The notes under the pieces: generated by a model
What the model was told of the DNA's origin: nothing
The model's input: only the letters and a program-made list of their open reading frames with translations
The model's database searches: none
NCBI GenBank assembly: GCA_005239595.1
Contig: SBBT01000085.1
Span: forward strand, 1 to 21,668
Direction: 5' to 3'
Origin: Candidatus Troglogloeales bacterium
GTDB lineage: Bacteria > Nitrospirota > Nitrospiria > SBBL01 > SBBT01
Length of the DNA: 21,668 nucleotides
Program-made: the position numbers and the translations under genes
Part shown: one piece after another, positions 1 through 7,908 of the stretch
How positions within the stretch are numbered: position 1 is the first letter of the stretch
How the letters are laid out: each line of letters opens with the position of its first letter

Positions 1-1062
1 ATTACCTCTTTTAATCAGGCTGCCGAGCAGATGACCGGTTTCCGGCCAGAGGAGGCTATTGGGGAGATCTGGTGGAGGCTTTTTTCCTGGGAGGAGATCA
101 AAAGCCGTTATCGTGACCTGGTCCTTGCCGGCGTGGCGCAACGCTTTGAGGGCGAGATTAAGAACAAAAGAGGCGAACGTTGCCTGTTGGGGGTGACGAT
201 TTCCATGTTACGCAATGAACGGGGGAAACAAATTGGGGTCATTGCTATTTTCCAGGATTTAACACAGCTTAAGAATATGGAGATGGAGATACATAAGAAA
301 GACCGATTGGCCATGATTGGCGAGATGGCGGCTGGGATGGCCCATGAAATCCGAAATCCGCTCGCCTCTATCAGCGGCTCCATTCAGGTGTTAAAAAGGG
401 GGCTTCCGTTGGACGATGAAAATCGCGGGCTCATGAAGATAGCGGAAAGCGAAACCGAGCGGTTAAATGCGATTATCACCCAATTCCTTCTTTACGCGAA
501 GCCGCTGCCTCCCAGTCGGAAATGGGTAGACCTTCATGCCCTGTTATCCGAGACTGTCCAACTCCTTAAAAACAGGCCTGAGGAACATGTCAAGGTGGAA
601 CTCTTAATGGATACCCACCCACTGATGATGTTTATTGATCCCGAACAGATGAGGCAGGTTTTCTGGAATCTCTCCATCAATGCGGTTGAGGCGATGGCGC
701 ATGGAGGGACGCTTTCCATCTCAACACGTCTGGTTTCATCAAAAAAGGGTTCATCCGACACGCACACCGGGCTTGTGGAGATCAACTTTAAAGACACGGG
801 GGAGGGGATTCGTAAAGAGGACCTTCCGAAAATTTTTTACCCGTTTTTTACAACGAAAAGTTCCGGCTCCGGCCTGGGACTGCCGATTGTGCAACGTGTT
901 GTTGAGGAGCACTTTGGAAAGATAGATGTGGAGAGCGGGTCCGCAGGCGCCTCTTTCCTGATCTATCTTCCGCTTGAGGGATCTTCGGGATATCCACCGG
1001 ATCTTGCAGAAGCGGTTGCAGGCGACGACCAGCGGGAAATCCTTACGAAAATGGCGGATTGA
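1..1062 (+). CDS. PAS-domain sensor histidine kinase, 5' partial
   Basis: The reading frame is open from base 1, so the start lies upstream. Sequence before the first in-window ATG (base 31) already reads as PAS domain. The order is PAS (to about base 290), a dimerisation/phosphotransfer domain, then an HATPase_c domain. The H-box reads MAHEIRNP with the phospho-accepting His codon at 343-345. The N-box (NLSINAVEAM), G1 (DTGEGI), F-box (FYPFFTTK) and G2 (SGLGLPIV) are all present, so it looks catalytically complete. A tail of about 25 residues follows the ATPase fold. The response regulator starts 18 bases downstream, so this is almost certainly its cognate kinase. The class is NtrB/AtoS/PilS-like. 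The missing N-terminus prevents deciding whether it is membrane-bound, and the input signal is unknown. Confidence 0.93.
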   Translation: MTSFNQAAEQMTGFRPEEAIGEIWWRLFSWEEIKSRYRDLVLAGVAQRFEGEIKNKRGERCLLGVTISMLRNERGKQIGVIAIFQDLTQLKNMEMEIHKKDRLAMIGEMAAGMAHEIRNPLASISGSIQVLKRGLPLDDENRGLMKIAESETERLNAIITQFLLYAKPLPPSRKWVDLHALLSETVQLLKNRPEEHVKVELLMDTHPLMMFIDPEQMRQVFWNLSINAVEAMAHGGTLSISTRLVSSKKGSSDTHTGLVEINFKDTGEGIRKEDLPKIFYPFFTTKSSGSGLGLPIVQRVVEEHFGKIDVESGSAGASFLIYLPLEGSSGYPPDLAEAVAGDDQREILTKMAD

Positions 1063-1080
1063 TTTTTACGAAAAGGTGGC

Positions 1081-2481
1081 ATGGAAAAGATATTGGTCGT
1101 TGACAATGAGGCGGGGATGCGTGAGTTCCTTCTGATCTTTCTTAAGAAAGAAGGCTATCACGTAGAGACGGCGGAAAATGGGGAGCGCGCCTTAAAAGCC
1201 CTGGAGAGGGAGATTTTCGATCTGGTGATTACCGATATTAAAATGCCCGGAATGAGCGGACTGGAGCTGCTAAAAATCGTAAACAGTACTTCTCCAGAGA
1301 CGATGACGGTTATGATGACGGCATTTGCATCGACGGAAACGGCTATTGAGGCGATGAAAGAAGGGGCCTCTGACTACCTGACGAAGCCGTTTCAGATTGA
1401 AGAAATCAAGCTTCGGATTCAAAATGTCTTGGAGCGGAGGAAACTTCATCGAGAGAATGTTCGGCTAAGGAAGACGTTGCATGAGAATACGACACAGATT
1501 ATCGGAAAAAGTGAGAAGATCAGGGCGGTGCTCGATTTAGTGGAAATGGTGGCGGATAACCAGAGCAATGTCCTCATTTATGGAGAATCCGGTACCGGCA
1601 AGGAGTTGATTGCGCGCGCCATTCACGCCGGCAGCTCCCGAGGAAATTATCCCTTTGTTTCGATCAACTGCAGCGCCCTCCCCGAGGGGTTATTAGAGAG
1701 CGAACTGTTCGGGCACATGAAAGGGGCTTTTACCGGGGCGATTGCGAATAAAGAGGGCCTTTTTGAGGTGGCCCACAAAGGGAGCCTGTTTTTGGATGAA
1801 ATTAGCGAAACCCCAAAATCGAGTCAGGTTAAACTGCTTCGGGTCCTTCAGGAGAAAGAATTTCGCAGGATTGGCGGAACCAAAAACATTCAGGTGGACG
1901 TTCGAATCATCGCTGCCACCAATCAAGACCTTGGGCGGCTGGTTTCCGAGGGGAGTTTCCGCGAAGATCTTTATTACCGGCTGGATGTCATTCCAATAAC
2001 GCTTCCCCCGCTGCGGGAGCGGCGGGAGGATATCCCGTTGTTGCTTGATTTTTTCATTCAGAAGTTTAATCGAAGATTAGAGAAAAAAATCGAAGGGATT
2101 GATGGCGAGGCCATCCATTTTCTAATGAACCAGGAGTGGAAAGGGAATGTGCGGGAGTTAGAGAATGTCATGGAACGGGCAATCGCCTTGGCGCCGCAGC
2201 CGATACTGACTATCTGGGATTTTAGAGGTGGGCTGGCCAGGAAAGGATTGGCCGTTCCCGCTCCGCTTCTGATTCCACAGGGGGGGGTAGACCTGGAGGC
2301 CCTTATCGGAAGTATTGAGAAGGAGTTACTCGTTAAGGCGTTACAGGAAACCCATTGGGTCAAGAAGGAGGCGGCAAAACTGCTCCATATTGATTTTAGG
2401 TCGTTTAGATATCGCCTCGAGAAATATGGCGTTAAACGGAGAAAAATAGTGGAGTGCCCCGGTCCAGATCATCCCGTATAA
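1081..2481 (+). CDS. NtrC-family sigma54-dependent response regulator
   Basis: A 466-residue protein with three domains. The receiver (about 1-120) has phospho-acceptor D52 in TDIKMPG, T80 and K102. The AAA+ domain (about 140-375) has Walker A GESGTGKE at 168-175, the sigma54-contacting GAFTGA loop at 215-220, Walker B FLDE near 237-240 and the FREDLYYR arginine region near 293-300. A Fis-type helix-turn-helix lies at about 415-455. It should activate RNA polymerase-sigma54 at enhancer-dependent promoters after phosphorylation by the upstream kinase. AAAGGTGG just before the ATG is a good ribosome site. The acidic pocket reads VDNE rather than the usual VDDE/VDDD, a mild variant. PilR, AtoC or ZraR-like roles are all possible, and no sigma54 target promoter was found here to decide. 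Confidence 0.95.
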   Translation: MEKILVVDNEAGMREFLLIFLKKEGYHVETAENGERALKALEREIFDLVITDIKMPGMSGLELLKIVNSTSPETMTVMMTAFASTETAIEAMKEGASDYLTKPFQIEEIKLRIQNVLERRKLHRENVRLRKTLHENTTQIIGKSEKIRAVLDLVEMVADNQSNVLIYGESGTGKELIARAIHAGSSRGNYPFVSINCSALPEGLLESELFGHMKGAFTGAIANKEGLFEVAHKGSLFLDEISETPKSSQVKLLRVLQEKEFRRIGGTKNIQVDVRIIAATNQDLGRLVSEGSFREDLYYRLDVIPITLPPLRERREDIPLLLDFFIQKFNRRLEKKIEGIDGEAIHFLMNQEWKGNVRELENVMERAIALAPQPILTIWDFRGGLARKGLAVPAPLLIPQGGVDLEALIGSIEKELLVKALQETHWVKKEAAKLLHIDFRSFRYRLEKYGVKRRKIVECPGPDHPV

Positions 2482-2488
2482 AAACCCT

Positions 2489-3358
2489 ATGGTTACCCTT
2501 AAGGCCCCCGCAAAGATCAATTTATTTCTTAAGATATTCAACCGACGGGACGATGGCTATCATAATCTTGTTTCCCTCCTTCAGATGGTTGGTCTCTATG
2601 ATATTTTAACGTTTCAGGATATACCCGCCGGCATCCGCTTTGATGTCAAGGGGATGTCTTCTGATCGTTCCAATCTAGTGGTCGCCGCCGCAGAGCTGCT
2701 TCGAAAAGAGGCAGGCCCCTATCGTCTGAAGGGGGTTGCTATTTCCTTGATTAAGCAAATTCCGATTTCAGCGGGGCTTGGGGGCGGAAGCAGCGATGCG
2801 GCTGCAACCCTTATCGGTTTGAATCGCCTCTGGTCGCTCCGATGGCCAAAAGAGCGGCTGGCCAGAATGGGAGAAAAGCTGGGAAGCGATGTTCCGTTCT
2901 TCTTTTATGGCCCTACGGCATGGGTGTCAGGCCGTGGGGAAATGGTGGAACCGGTTGATGCTGTTTTACAGAAATGGGCTGTTCTGGTGAATCCTGGGTT
3001 GCCGATCTCTACGGCGTGGGTCTACGAACGGTTTTCAAAAATGAAGTTGACAAGAAAAAGGCCAAAGATTACTATGACAAGTTTCAATTATAAGAAGCCG
3101 GACGTAGTGCGGGTCATTGAAAAGCCCTGTAACGATTTAGAGGAAGTAACCATGGGGATAGCCCCGTCTCTTAGGGCGATTAAAAAAGACATGGGGCTGT
3201 TCGGAGGAAAAGGGGCGTTGATGTCAGGGAGCGGGCCAACCATTTTTGCCCTTTTTGATACATATCATCTCGCGAAAATGGCTGCCTTGGAAATTCGCAA
3301 AAAAAAAGAAGGGGAGGTTTGGGTGGCACGGGTGTTAAGACGGAGCCCATTTTCATAG
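2489..3358 (+). CDS. ispE: 4-diphosphocytidyl-2-C-methyl-D-erythritol kinase
   Basis: A 289-residue GHMP kinase that phosphorylates CDP-methylerythritol in the non-mevalonate (MEP) isoprenoid pathway, in the cytoplasm. The N-terminus has the IspE signature APAKINLFLKI with the catalytic Lys at residue 9. The ATP-binding loop PISAGLGGGSSDAAA lies at 92-106, the catalytic Asp is D134 in LGSDVPFF, and the GHMP C-terminal motif GALMSGSGPTIFALF is near the end. Length is normal for the family. The ATG lies 7 bases after the regulator's stop codon with no clear Shine-Dalgarno, so translational coupling to the upstream gene is likely. The start is fixed by the family N-terminus. Confidence 0.95.
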   Translation: MVTLKAPAKINLFLKIFNRRDDGYHNLVSLLQMVGLYDILTFQDIPAGIRFDVKGMSSDRSNLVVAAAELLRKEAGPYRLKGVAISLIKQIPISAGLGGGSSDAAATLIGLNRLWSLRWPKERLARMGEKLGSDVPFFFYGPTAWVSGRGEMVEPVDAVLQKWAVLVNPGLPISTAWVYERFSKMKLTRKRPKITMTSFNYKKPDVVRVIEKPCNDLEEVTMGIAPSLRAIKKDMGLFGGKGALMSGSGPTIFALFDTYHLAKMAALEIRKKKEGEVWVARVLRRSPFS

Positions 3359-3420
3359 TTGAAAGACGATGAGAGAGAAAGCGGAAGCAATTTTAGTGTC
3401 ATTCTGACTATGTGCATCCC

Positions 3421-3495
3421 TGGGGCGTCGACAAGCGGCAAGTCACGAGATTTTGGATCTCGCATTCCCAGGTTCGAATCCTGGCGCCCCAGCCA
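3421..3495 (+). tRNA. tRNA-Gln (anticodon UUG)
   Basis: A complete cloverleaf can be folded by hand. The acceptor stem TGGGGCG/CGCCCCA pairs 3421-3427 with 3485-3491. The D-stem is GAC/GTC. The anticodon stem CGAGA/TCTCG encloses loop TTTTGGA, with anticodon TTG at 3453-3455, which reads CAA (Gln). The T-stem CCAGG/CCTGG encloses loop TTCGAAT. Discriminator G and an encoded CCA end the gene at 3495. It lies between ispE and prs with 20 bases to the prs start, and may be cotranscribed with them. No convincing promoter was seen in the 62 bases upstream. Confidence 0.96.
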
Positions 3496-3515
3496 ACGTG
3501 TGTGAAGGGATATTT

Positions 3516-4454
3516 ATGCCTCGATTAAAGCTTTTTACGGGAAATTCAAATCAGGCCTTGGCGAAAGAAATCTGCGACTATTTGGGCGTTTCTTTAGGCC
3601 AGGCGACGGTATCGACCTTTAGCGACGGGGAGGTCCTGGTAAAGATCGACGAAAATGTCCGCGGCAGTATCGTTTTTCTGGTGCAATCATTGTCGGATCC
3701 GGTCAATAACCATCTGATGGAATTGTTGATCATGATTGATGCCTTAAAACGGGCCTCTGCTAAGGAGATTATTGCCGTGATTCCCTATTATGGTTATGCG
3801 CGTCAGGATCGAAAAGACCAGCCGCGTGTGCCGATTACGGCGAGATTGGTGGCCGATCTTATCGCCACGGCGGGGGCGCATCGGGTATTGACCACGGATC
3901 TCCATACCGGACAGATTCAGGGTTTCTTTAATATTCCGGTAGATCATATTTACGCGACCCCGGTTCTGCTCGACTATTTTCGAAAAAAGAAATTCGACGA
4001 CCTGGTGGTTGTGTCTCCCGATGCGGGAGGGGTTGAACGGGCCCGGGCCTTTGCAAAAAGGATGAACGCGGGCCTGGCCATTATCGATAAACGGAGAGAA
4101 GGCCCCAATCGCACCAAGATCATGAATATCATCGGCGATGTGGTTCGTAGAGATGTCCTTCTACTGGATGATATGATTGATACGGCGGGAACGATTGCCC
4201 TGGCCGCCGCGGCCATCAAGGCGAAAGGTTCAGGCCGCATTTTGGCCGGTTGCTCCCATCCGGTACTTTCTGGCCCGGCGTTAGAACGTTTAAACGAGGC
4301 CCCCATCGAAGAGCTGGTCGTAACCAATACCATCCCGCTAAAAGGGAAAGACGATATCTGCAAAAAGATTTCCGTGTTGTCGGTGGCGTCTCTTATCGGC
4401 GAGGCCATCAAGAGAATTTACGAGGAGAAATCGCTCAACTCCCTTTTTGTATAA
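3516..4454 (+). CDS. prs: ribose-phosphate pyrophosphokinase (PRPP synthase)
   Basis: A 312-residue cytoplasmic enzyme that makes phosphoribosyl pyrophosphate from ribose-5-phosphate and ATP for nucleotide, His and Trp synthesis. Class I features are visible: N-terminal LKLFTGNSN, the flexible-loop/ATP region YYGYARQDRK, TTDLHTGQIQGFF, and the PRPP-binding loop VLLLDDMIDTAGT. The frame is open further upstream into the tRNA-Gln gene. The ATG at 3516 is chosen because it matches the family N-terminus and has GAAGGGA at 3504-3510 as ribosome site, and because any earlier start would lie inside the tRNA. It is followed by rplY, an order common in several diderm lineages. Confidence 0.96.
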   Translation: MPRLKLFTGNSNQALAKEICDYLGVSLGQATVSTFSDGEVLVKIDENVRGSIVFLVQSLSDPVNNHLMELLIMIDALKRASAKEIIAVIPYYGYARQDRKDQPRVPITARLVADLIATAGAHRVLTTDLHTGQIQGFFNIPVDHIYATPVLLDYFRKKKFDDLVVVSPDAGGVERARAFAKRMNAGLAIIDKRREGPNRTKIMNIIGDVVRRDVLLLDDMIDTAGTIALAAAAIKAKGSGRILAGCSHPVLSGPALERLNEAPIEELVVTNTIPLKGKDDICKKISVLSVASLIGEAIKRIYEEKSLNSLFV

Positions 4455-4509
4455 GAGGGGCCCTACGGAGGAGGCGTCAAACGCAACTACTGACTTTGAA
4501 GGAGAGAAT

Positions 4510-5205
4510 ATGAGAAAGATGGCAATTGAGGGTGAACTCCGCGCTCAACGGGGAAAAGGAGCGGCGCGTCAGTTAAGAGGGCGGGGAAAAATTCCAGGAG
4601 TTATTTACGGCATGGGCGCTTCCACCCCGTTAACCTTAGACCCTAAGCAGCTTGGTAGCCTTTTGCATGCGGGAGGAAATACGCTGATCACGCTGAATCT
4701 TCAGGGAGAGGAAAGTTCCCGTTTGGCGATTCTGCGCGATGTTCAGCGCGATCCAATTCATGGAAAGATCCTCCATGCGGACCTTCTTGAAGTTTCGATG
4801 AGTACCCCCATTGTTGTTAGGGTGTCGGTCGAGGTGGTGGGAACACCCCTTGGCGTGAAGGAGGGAGGGAGCCTGCAACATAATTTAAGGGAACTTGAGA
4901 TCCGTTGTCTCCCGTCCGCTATTCCGGACCATATCAAGATAGATGTCTCTTCCCTGAAGATAGGAGAGGTGGTGCATGTGGGGGAGATTCCGTTGGATGC
5001 GGGCATTGAAATGATGACGAACAAGGAGCAAGTGGCTGTTTCCGTGATTGCACCGATTACGGAGGCAAAGCTTGAGGCGTTGCTCTCGGCGGCCCCCAAG
5101 GAAACCAAGGAGCCGGAGGTCCTTACCAAGAAGGAATCGGAAGAGGCCCCGAAAGGCGAGGGGAAGGTAGAAGCGAAAGGAAAGGAAGAAAAGGCAAAAA
5201 AATAG
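4510..5205 (+). CDS. rplY: 50S ribosomal protein L25 (TL5/Ctc type)
   Basis: A 231-residue long-form L25, which binds 5S rRNA in the large subunit. The N-terminal L25 domain (about 1-95) includes LRGRGKIPGVIYG and a later HADLLEVS segment. The C-terminal TL5/Ctc beta domain (about 100-185) includes VGTPLGVKEGG. A low-complexity Lys/Glu-rich tail of about 30 residues follows, typical of the long form. The start is ATG 4510, preceded by GAAGGAGAG. The frame is open upstream into the prs end, but that extension matches nothing and has no ribosome site. A second ATG at 4519 is possible. It lies in an operon-like run with prs and pth. Confidence 0.93.
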   Translation: MRKMAIEGELRAQRGKGAARQLRGRGKIPGVIYGMGASTPLTLDPKQLGSLLHAGGNTLITLNLQGEESSRLAILRDVQRDPIHGKILHADLLEVSMSTPIVVRVSVEVVGTPLGVKEGGSLQHNLRELEIRCLPSAIPDHIKIDVSSLKIGEVVHVGEIPLDAGIEMMTNKEQVAVSVIAPITEAKLEALLSAAPKETKEPEVLTKKESEEAPKGEGKVEAKGKEEKAKK

Positions 5206-5225
5206 TCTGATTGTTAAGTTACGCT

Positions 5226-5801
5226 GTGAAGTTAATTGTAGGACTGGGAAATCCTGGCAAGGAATACGAGGAGACAAAACATAATATCGGTTTCCGTGTG
5301 GTCGATTCTTTTGGACTACGGCATCACGTCTCCATCTCGGAGAAAAGAGGGGATGCGAAAACAGGAAGAGGATGTTGGACGGTCCAAGACAGGCAGGTCG
5401 ATTACCTTTTAGCAAAACCTCAAACCTTTATGAATCGAAGCGGTCAATCGGTTGCCCGACTGCTTGAGATTTTCGATATTCCCTTGTCCGATGTTATTTT
5501 AGTGGTAGATGATCTCGATCTTGAATGCGGCCAAATCCGTGTCAGGACCAGAGGGCGTGCAGGGGGGCATCGCGGCGTCGCCTCCGTCATTGAGGCGGTG
5601 GGCTCCGACCGGTTCCTGCGTCTTAAAGTCGGGATTGGAAGGAATCCGAGGCAAGACCCTTCCGATTATGTTCTGACGCCTTTTTCCTGCTCCGATAAGG
5701 AGAAAATTCTCGAGGGGGTTAAAAACGGAGTGGAGACTTTGGGTCTCCTCCTTTGCGGAGAAGTTTCGAAAGCGATGAATCGGTTCCATAGGCATGGATA
5801 A
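5226..5801 (+). CDS. pth: peptidyl-tRNA hydrolase
   Basis: A 191-residue enzyme that frees tRNA from peptidyl-tRNA released by stalled ribosomes. It begins KLIVGLGNPGKEY and carries the catalytic His in TKHNIGF (H19 from this start), the QTFMNRSG substrate segment, VVDDLDL and a GRAGGHRG loop. In the E. coli enzyme the last loop is GGHNG, so the Asn is Arg here, a variant I believe occurs in other Pth proteins. I chose GTG 5226 because it gives the canonical MKLIVGLGNPG N-terminus. TTG 5211 would add five residues and has no better ribosome site. It lies directly after rplY, a common pairing. Confidence 0.94.
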   Translation: MKLIVGLGNPGKEYEETKHNIGFRVVDSFGLRHHVSISEKRGDAKTGRGCWTVQDRQVDYLLAKPQTFMNRSGQSVARLLEIFDIPLSDVILVVDDLDLECGQIRVRTRGRAGGHRGVASVIEAVGSDRFLRLKVGIGRNPRQDPSDYVLTPFSCSDKEKILEGVKNGVETLGLLLCGEVSKAMNRFHRHG

Positions 5802-5809
5802 CGGCGAAA

Positions 5810-5878
5810 AGGAGAGATGCTTCATCTAACAGGGTGTGATCATCTCCTGCCTCGTTTGGTCGGCATATTTTGCCGTTT
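5810..5878 (+). promoter_or_regulatory. two hairpins between pth and ychF
   Basis: The 104-base gap holds two possible RNA hairpins. The first pairs AGGAGAGATG (5810-5819) with CATCTCCT (5841-5848), 8 bp with a 2-base bulge. The second is CGGCA-TATTT-TGCCG (5861-5875) followed by TTT. The second could be a weak terminator for the upstream operon, or both could form a ychF leader. No confident promoter is visible. Seen by eye only. Confidence 0.3.
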
Positions 5879-5905
5879 CCCCTATCCGTTATTCTGCAAG
5901 GAACT

Positions 5906-6994
5906 ATGTCTGTAAATTGCGGTATCATAGGTCTTCCCAATGTTGGGAAGTCGACTATTTTTAATGCGCTGACGCATGCCGGCGCGGCCGTTGCCAATTA
6001 CCCATTTTGCACTGTGAACCCCAATGTCGGGGTGATTGCCGTTCCCGACGACCGCCTTGCCAGACTGGCCGAACTCTATGAGCCAAAGAAGGTGACGCCG
6101 ACCTATATGGAAGTCGTCGACATTGCCGGTCTTGTGAAAGGTGCCGCTGGTGGCGAAGGGCTTGGAAACCAATTCCTCTCCCATATCCGAACGGTGGATG
6201 CCCTGGTCCATATTGTTCGATGTTTTGACGACCCGGAAATCGTCCATGTCAACGGTTCTGTTGATCCAGGTCGTGATGTTGAAATTGTTGAGACGGAACT
6301 GATTCTCAAGGATTTGGACTCGGTGGAGCAGCGTCTCCTTCGTGCTGACAAGAGGATCAAGACGGGAGATCCCGCGGCGGTGCGTGAAGTTGATTTATTG
6401 AAGCGACTTGCGGGTGTTTTGGGACAGGGACAACCGGCGCGCGCGCTCTTGATGTCACAAGAGGCGCCTCCGCTTGATTTGCAACTATTGTCCTCAAAAC
6501 CGGTTCTTTATGTGGCCAACCTGCCGGAAGAGGAAATGAGAAAGGGCAATGCCCATTCAGACAGCCTGCTGGAAATAGCCCGCCGACAGGGATTGGAATG
6601 TATTATGATCAGCGGAAAAATAGAGGCGGAAATGGCGGTCCTCTCTCCCGAAGAAAGAAAGGAACTTTTAGAGGCGTGGGGGCTTGCAGAATCGGGGCTT
6701 GCCAGGCTGTCCCGCGCCGCTTATGCCCTGCTGGGGCTTATTACGTTTTTTACGGTAGGAAAAGATGAAGTGAAAGGGTGGACGATTCAAAAGGGAACGG
6801 CTGCAGTAGAAGCCGCGGGAAAGATCCATTCAGATATCGCGCGGGGTTTTATATGCGCTGAAGTCTTTAAGTATGAAGATGTGATAGCGCAAGGCCATCC
6901 TCGGGCGATGAAAGAGAAGGGTCTGCTGCGTCTCGAGGGGAGGGATTATCTGATCGAAGATGGAGATTGCGTCTATTTTCGTTTTAATGTTTAA
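5906..6994 (+). CDS. ychF: redox-regulated ATPase YchF (Obg-like)
   Basis: A 362-residue TRAFAC-class P-loop NTPase, the usual YchF length. The P-loop GLPNVGKST is at 9-17 and the switch II region is DIAGLVKGAAGG. The G4 position reads NLPE instead of NKxD, the YchF hallmark that gives ATP rather than GTP preference. The C-terminal TGS domain is recognisable from LLGLITFFTVG through IHSDIARGFICAEV to the end. YchF binds ribosomes and is linked to translation and oxidative-stress control. The ATG at 5906 has AAGGA just upstream and matches the family start. A TTG 36 bases earlier in frame is not needed. It lies between pth and rpsF. Confidence 0.96.
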   Translation: MSVNCGIIGLPNVGKSTIFNALTHAGAAVANYPFCTVNPNVGVIAVPDDRLARLAELYEPKKVTPTYMEVVDIAGLVKGAAGGEGLGNQFLSHIRTVDALVHIVRCFDDPEIVHVNGSVDPGRDVEIVETELILKDLDSVEQRLLRADKRIKTGDPAAVREVDLLKRLAGVLGQGQPARALLMSQEAPPLDLQLLSSKPVLYVANLPEEEMRKGNAHSDSLLEIARRQGLECIMISGKIEAEMAVLSPEERKELLEAWGLAESGLARLSRAAYALLGLITFFTVGKDEVKGWTIQKGTAAVEAAGKIHSDIARGFICAEVFKYEDVIAQGHPRAMKEKGLLRLEGRDYLIEDGDCVYFRFNV

Positions 6995-7011
6995 TCAATG
7001 AGGGGATACTA

Positions 7012-7377
7012 ATGAATGCGTATGAAACGGTTTTTATTGTGAAGGCATCTCTTACGGATGAAGAGACAGCTGCTGTAATGGAAAAAATCAAGGGAATCAT
7101 TCAGCGGGAAGCCGGAGAGGTGGTGGTCGCAGAAAATATGGGAAAGCGGAAACTGGCCTATGAGGTCCAGAAGGAGAAGAAGGGAACCTATCTCATTATG
7201 CAATTTAAGGGGAATGGCGCGACTGTTTTGGAACTGGAGCGCAATTATCGGCTGACCGAGTCGATCATTAAATTCATGACCATCCGGATCGATCCCAAAA
7301 AACTTGGGAAGATATTACATGAGAAAGACGAAAAACCGATCTCGATGAGGGATAAAGAATTCGTAGTGGGAAGGTAG
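7012..7377 (+). CDS. rpsF: 30S ribosomal protein S6
   Basis: A 121-residue S6, which binds 16S rRNA in the central domain as a heterodimer with S18. It starts MNAYETVFIVKASL and includes the GKRKLAYEVQKEKKGTY segment and the RNYRLTESIIKFM helix, all typical. GAGGGG lies 7 bases before the ATG. It opens the classical rpsF-ssb-rpsR cluster. The C-terminal extension after about residue 95 is modestly longer than in E. coli. Confidence 0.95.
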   Translation: MNAYETVFIVKASLTDEETAAVMEKIKGIIQREAGEVVVAENMGKRKLAYEVQKEKKGTYLIMQFKGNGATVLELERNYRLTESIIKFMTIRIDPKKLGKILHEKDEKPISMRDKEFVVGR

Positions 7378-7383
7378 TTTTAT

Positions 7384-7410
7384 CCGGGCATTTTTCTAAA
7401 GCCGGTTTTA
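7384..7410 (+). terminator. terminator-like hairpin between rpsF and ssb
   Basis: CCGG-G-C (7384-7389) can pair with GCCGG (7401-7405), leaving one bulged G. The loop is AT-rich, and TTTTATC follows directly. It looks like a weak intrinsic terminator or attenuator that would lower ssb/rpsR expression relative to rpsF. The stem is only 5 bp, so confidence is low. Confidence 0.33.
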
Positions 7411-7444
7411 TCTTCAACAACGTGAGTCGACGAAGGGGTGAGCG

Positions 7445-7843
7445 ATGGTGAGTTTTAATAAGGTTATTCTGATAGGGAACCTTACCAAAGACCCTGAAAT
7501 CAGGTATACGCCTGGCGGAACGGCTGTCGCGACATTTGGCATTGCTGTGAACCATCGGTATAAACAGGGCGACGAAATAAAGGAAGAGGTCTGTTTTATT
7601 GATATCGTCGTCTTTGGAAAACAGGCCGAGAACAGCGGCCAGTATCTATCCAAGGGACAAGGGGTAATTGTGGATGGACGTCTGCAACAGCGTCGATGGG
7701 AGACGGATGACGGTCAGAAACGAAATAAACATGAGATCGTCGCCCAGAGTATCCGGTTTCTTCCGAAACGGCAGGGGGGAGGGGAGGGCCTTGATAAAGG
7801 GGGCCTGGCAGTTGAAGAGGGAGGAGACGAGGTTCCGTTTTAA
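7445..7843 (+). CDS. ssb: single-stranded DNA-binding protein
   Basis: A 132-residue SSB. The OB fold (about 1-105) has the usual N-terminus SFNKVILIGNLTKDPEIRY, the GTAVATFGIAVN strand and the LSKGQGVIVDGRLQQRRW region. A short Gly/acidic linker leads to the conserved tip GGDEVPF, which recruits DNA repair and replication proteins. The linker is short, so the protein is smaller than E. coli SSB. The ATG has GAAGGGGTGAGCG upstream. Its position between rpsF and rpsR is the classical one. Confidence 0.96.
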   Translation: MVSFNKVILIGNLTKDPEIRYTPGGTAVATFGIAVNHRYKQGDEIKEEVCFIDIVVFGKQAENSGQYLSKGQGVIVDGRLQQRRWETDDGQKRNKHEIVAQSIRFLPKRQGGGEGLDKGGLAVEEGGDEVPF

Positions 7844-7898
7844 TCCCCATTGGAGTGATGTAAAGAAAAGGGTATCTGCTATTGAATCAATAATGTAT

Positions 7899-7905
7899 GG
7901 GAGGT
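7899..7905 (+). promoter_or_regulatory. Shine-Dalgarno deciding the rpsR start
   Basis: GGGAGGT ends 3 bases before GTG 7909 and overlaps the alternative ATG at 7897, which has no ribosome site upstream. It therefore favours a GTG start for S18, though the spacing is short. Confidence 0.55.
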
Positions 7906-7908
7906 TAT

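Noticed and set aside
3453..3515. Upstream in-frame extension of prs
   Set aside because: It lies partly inside tRNA-Gln, matches no PRPP synthase N-terminus, and ATG 3516 has a proper ribosome site.
3974..4411. 145-codon minus-strand frame inside prs
   Set aside because: It is antisense to prs with composition typical of a shadow frame, and has no motif or ribosome site.
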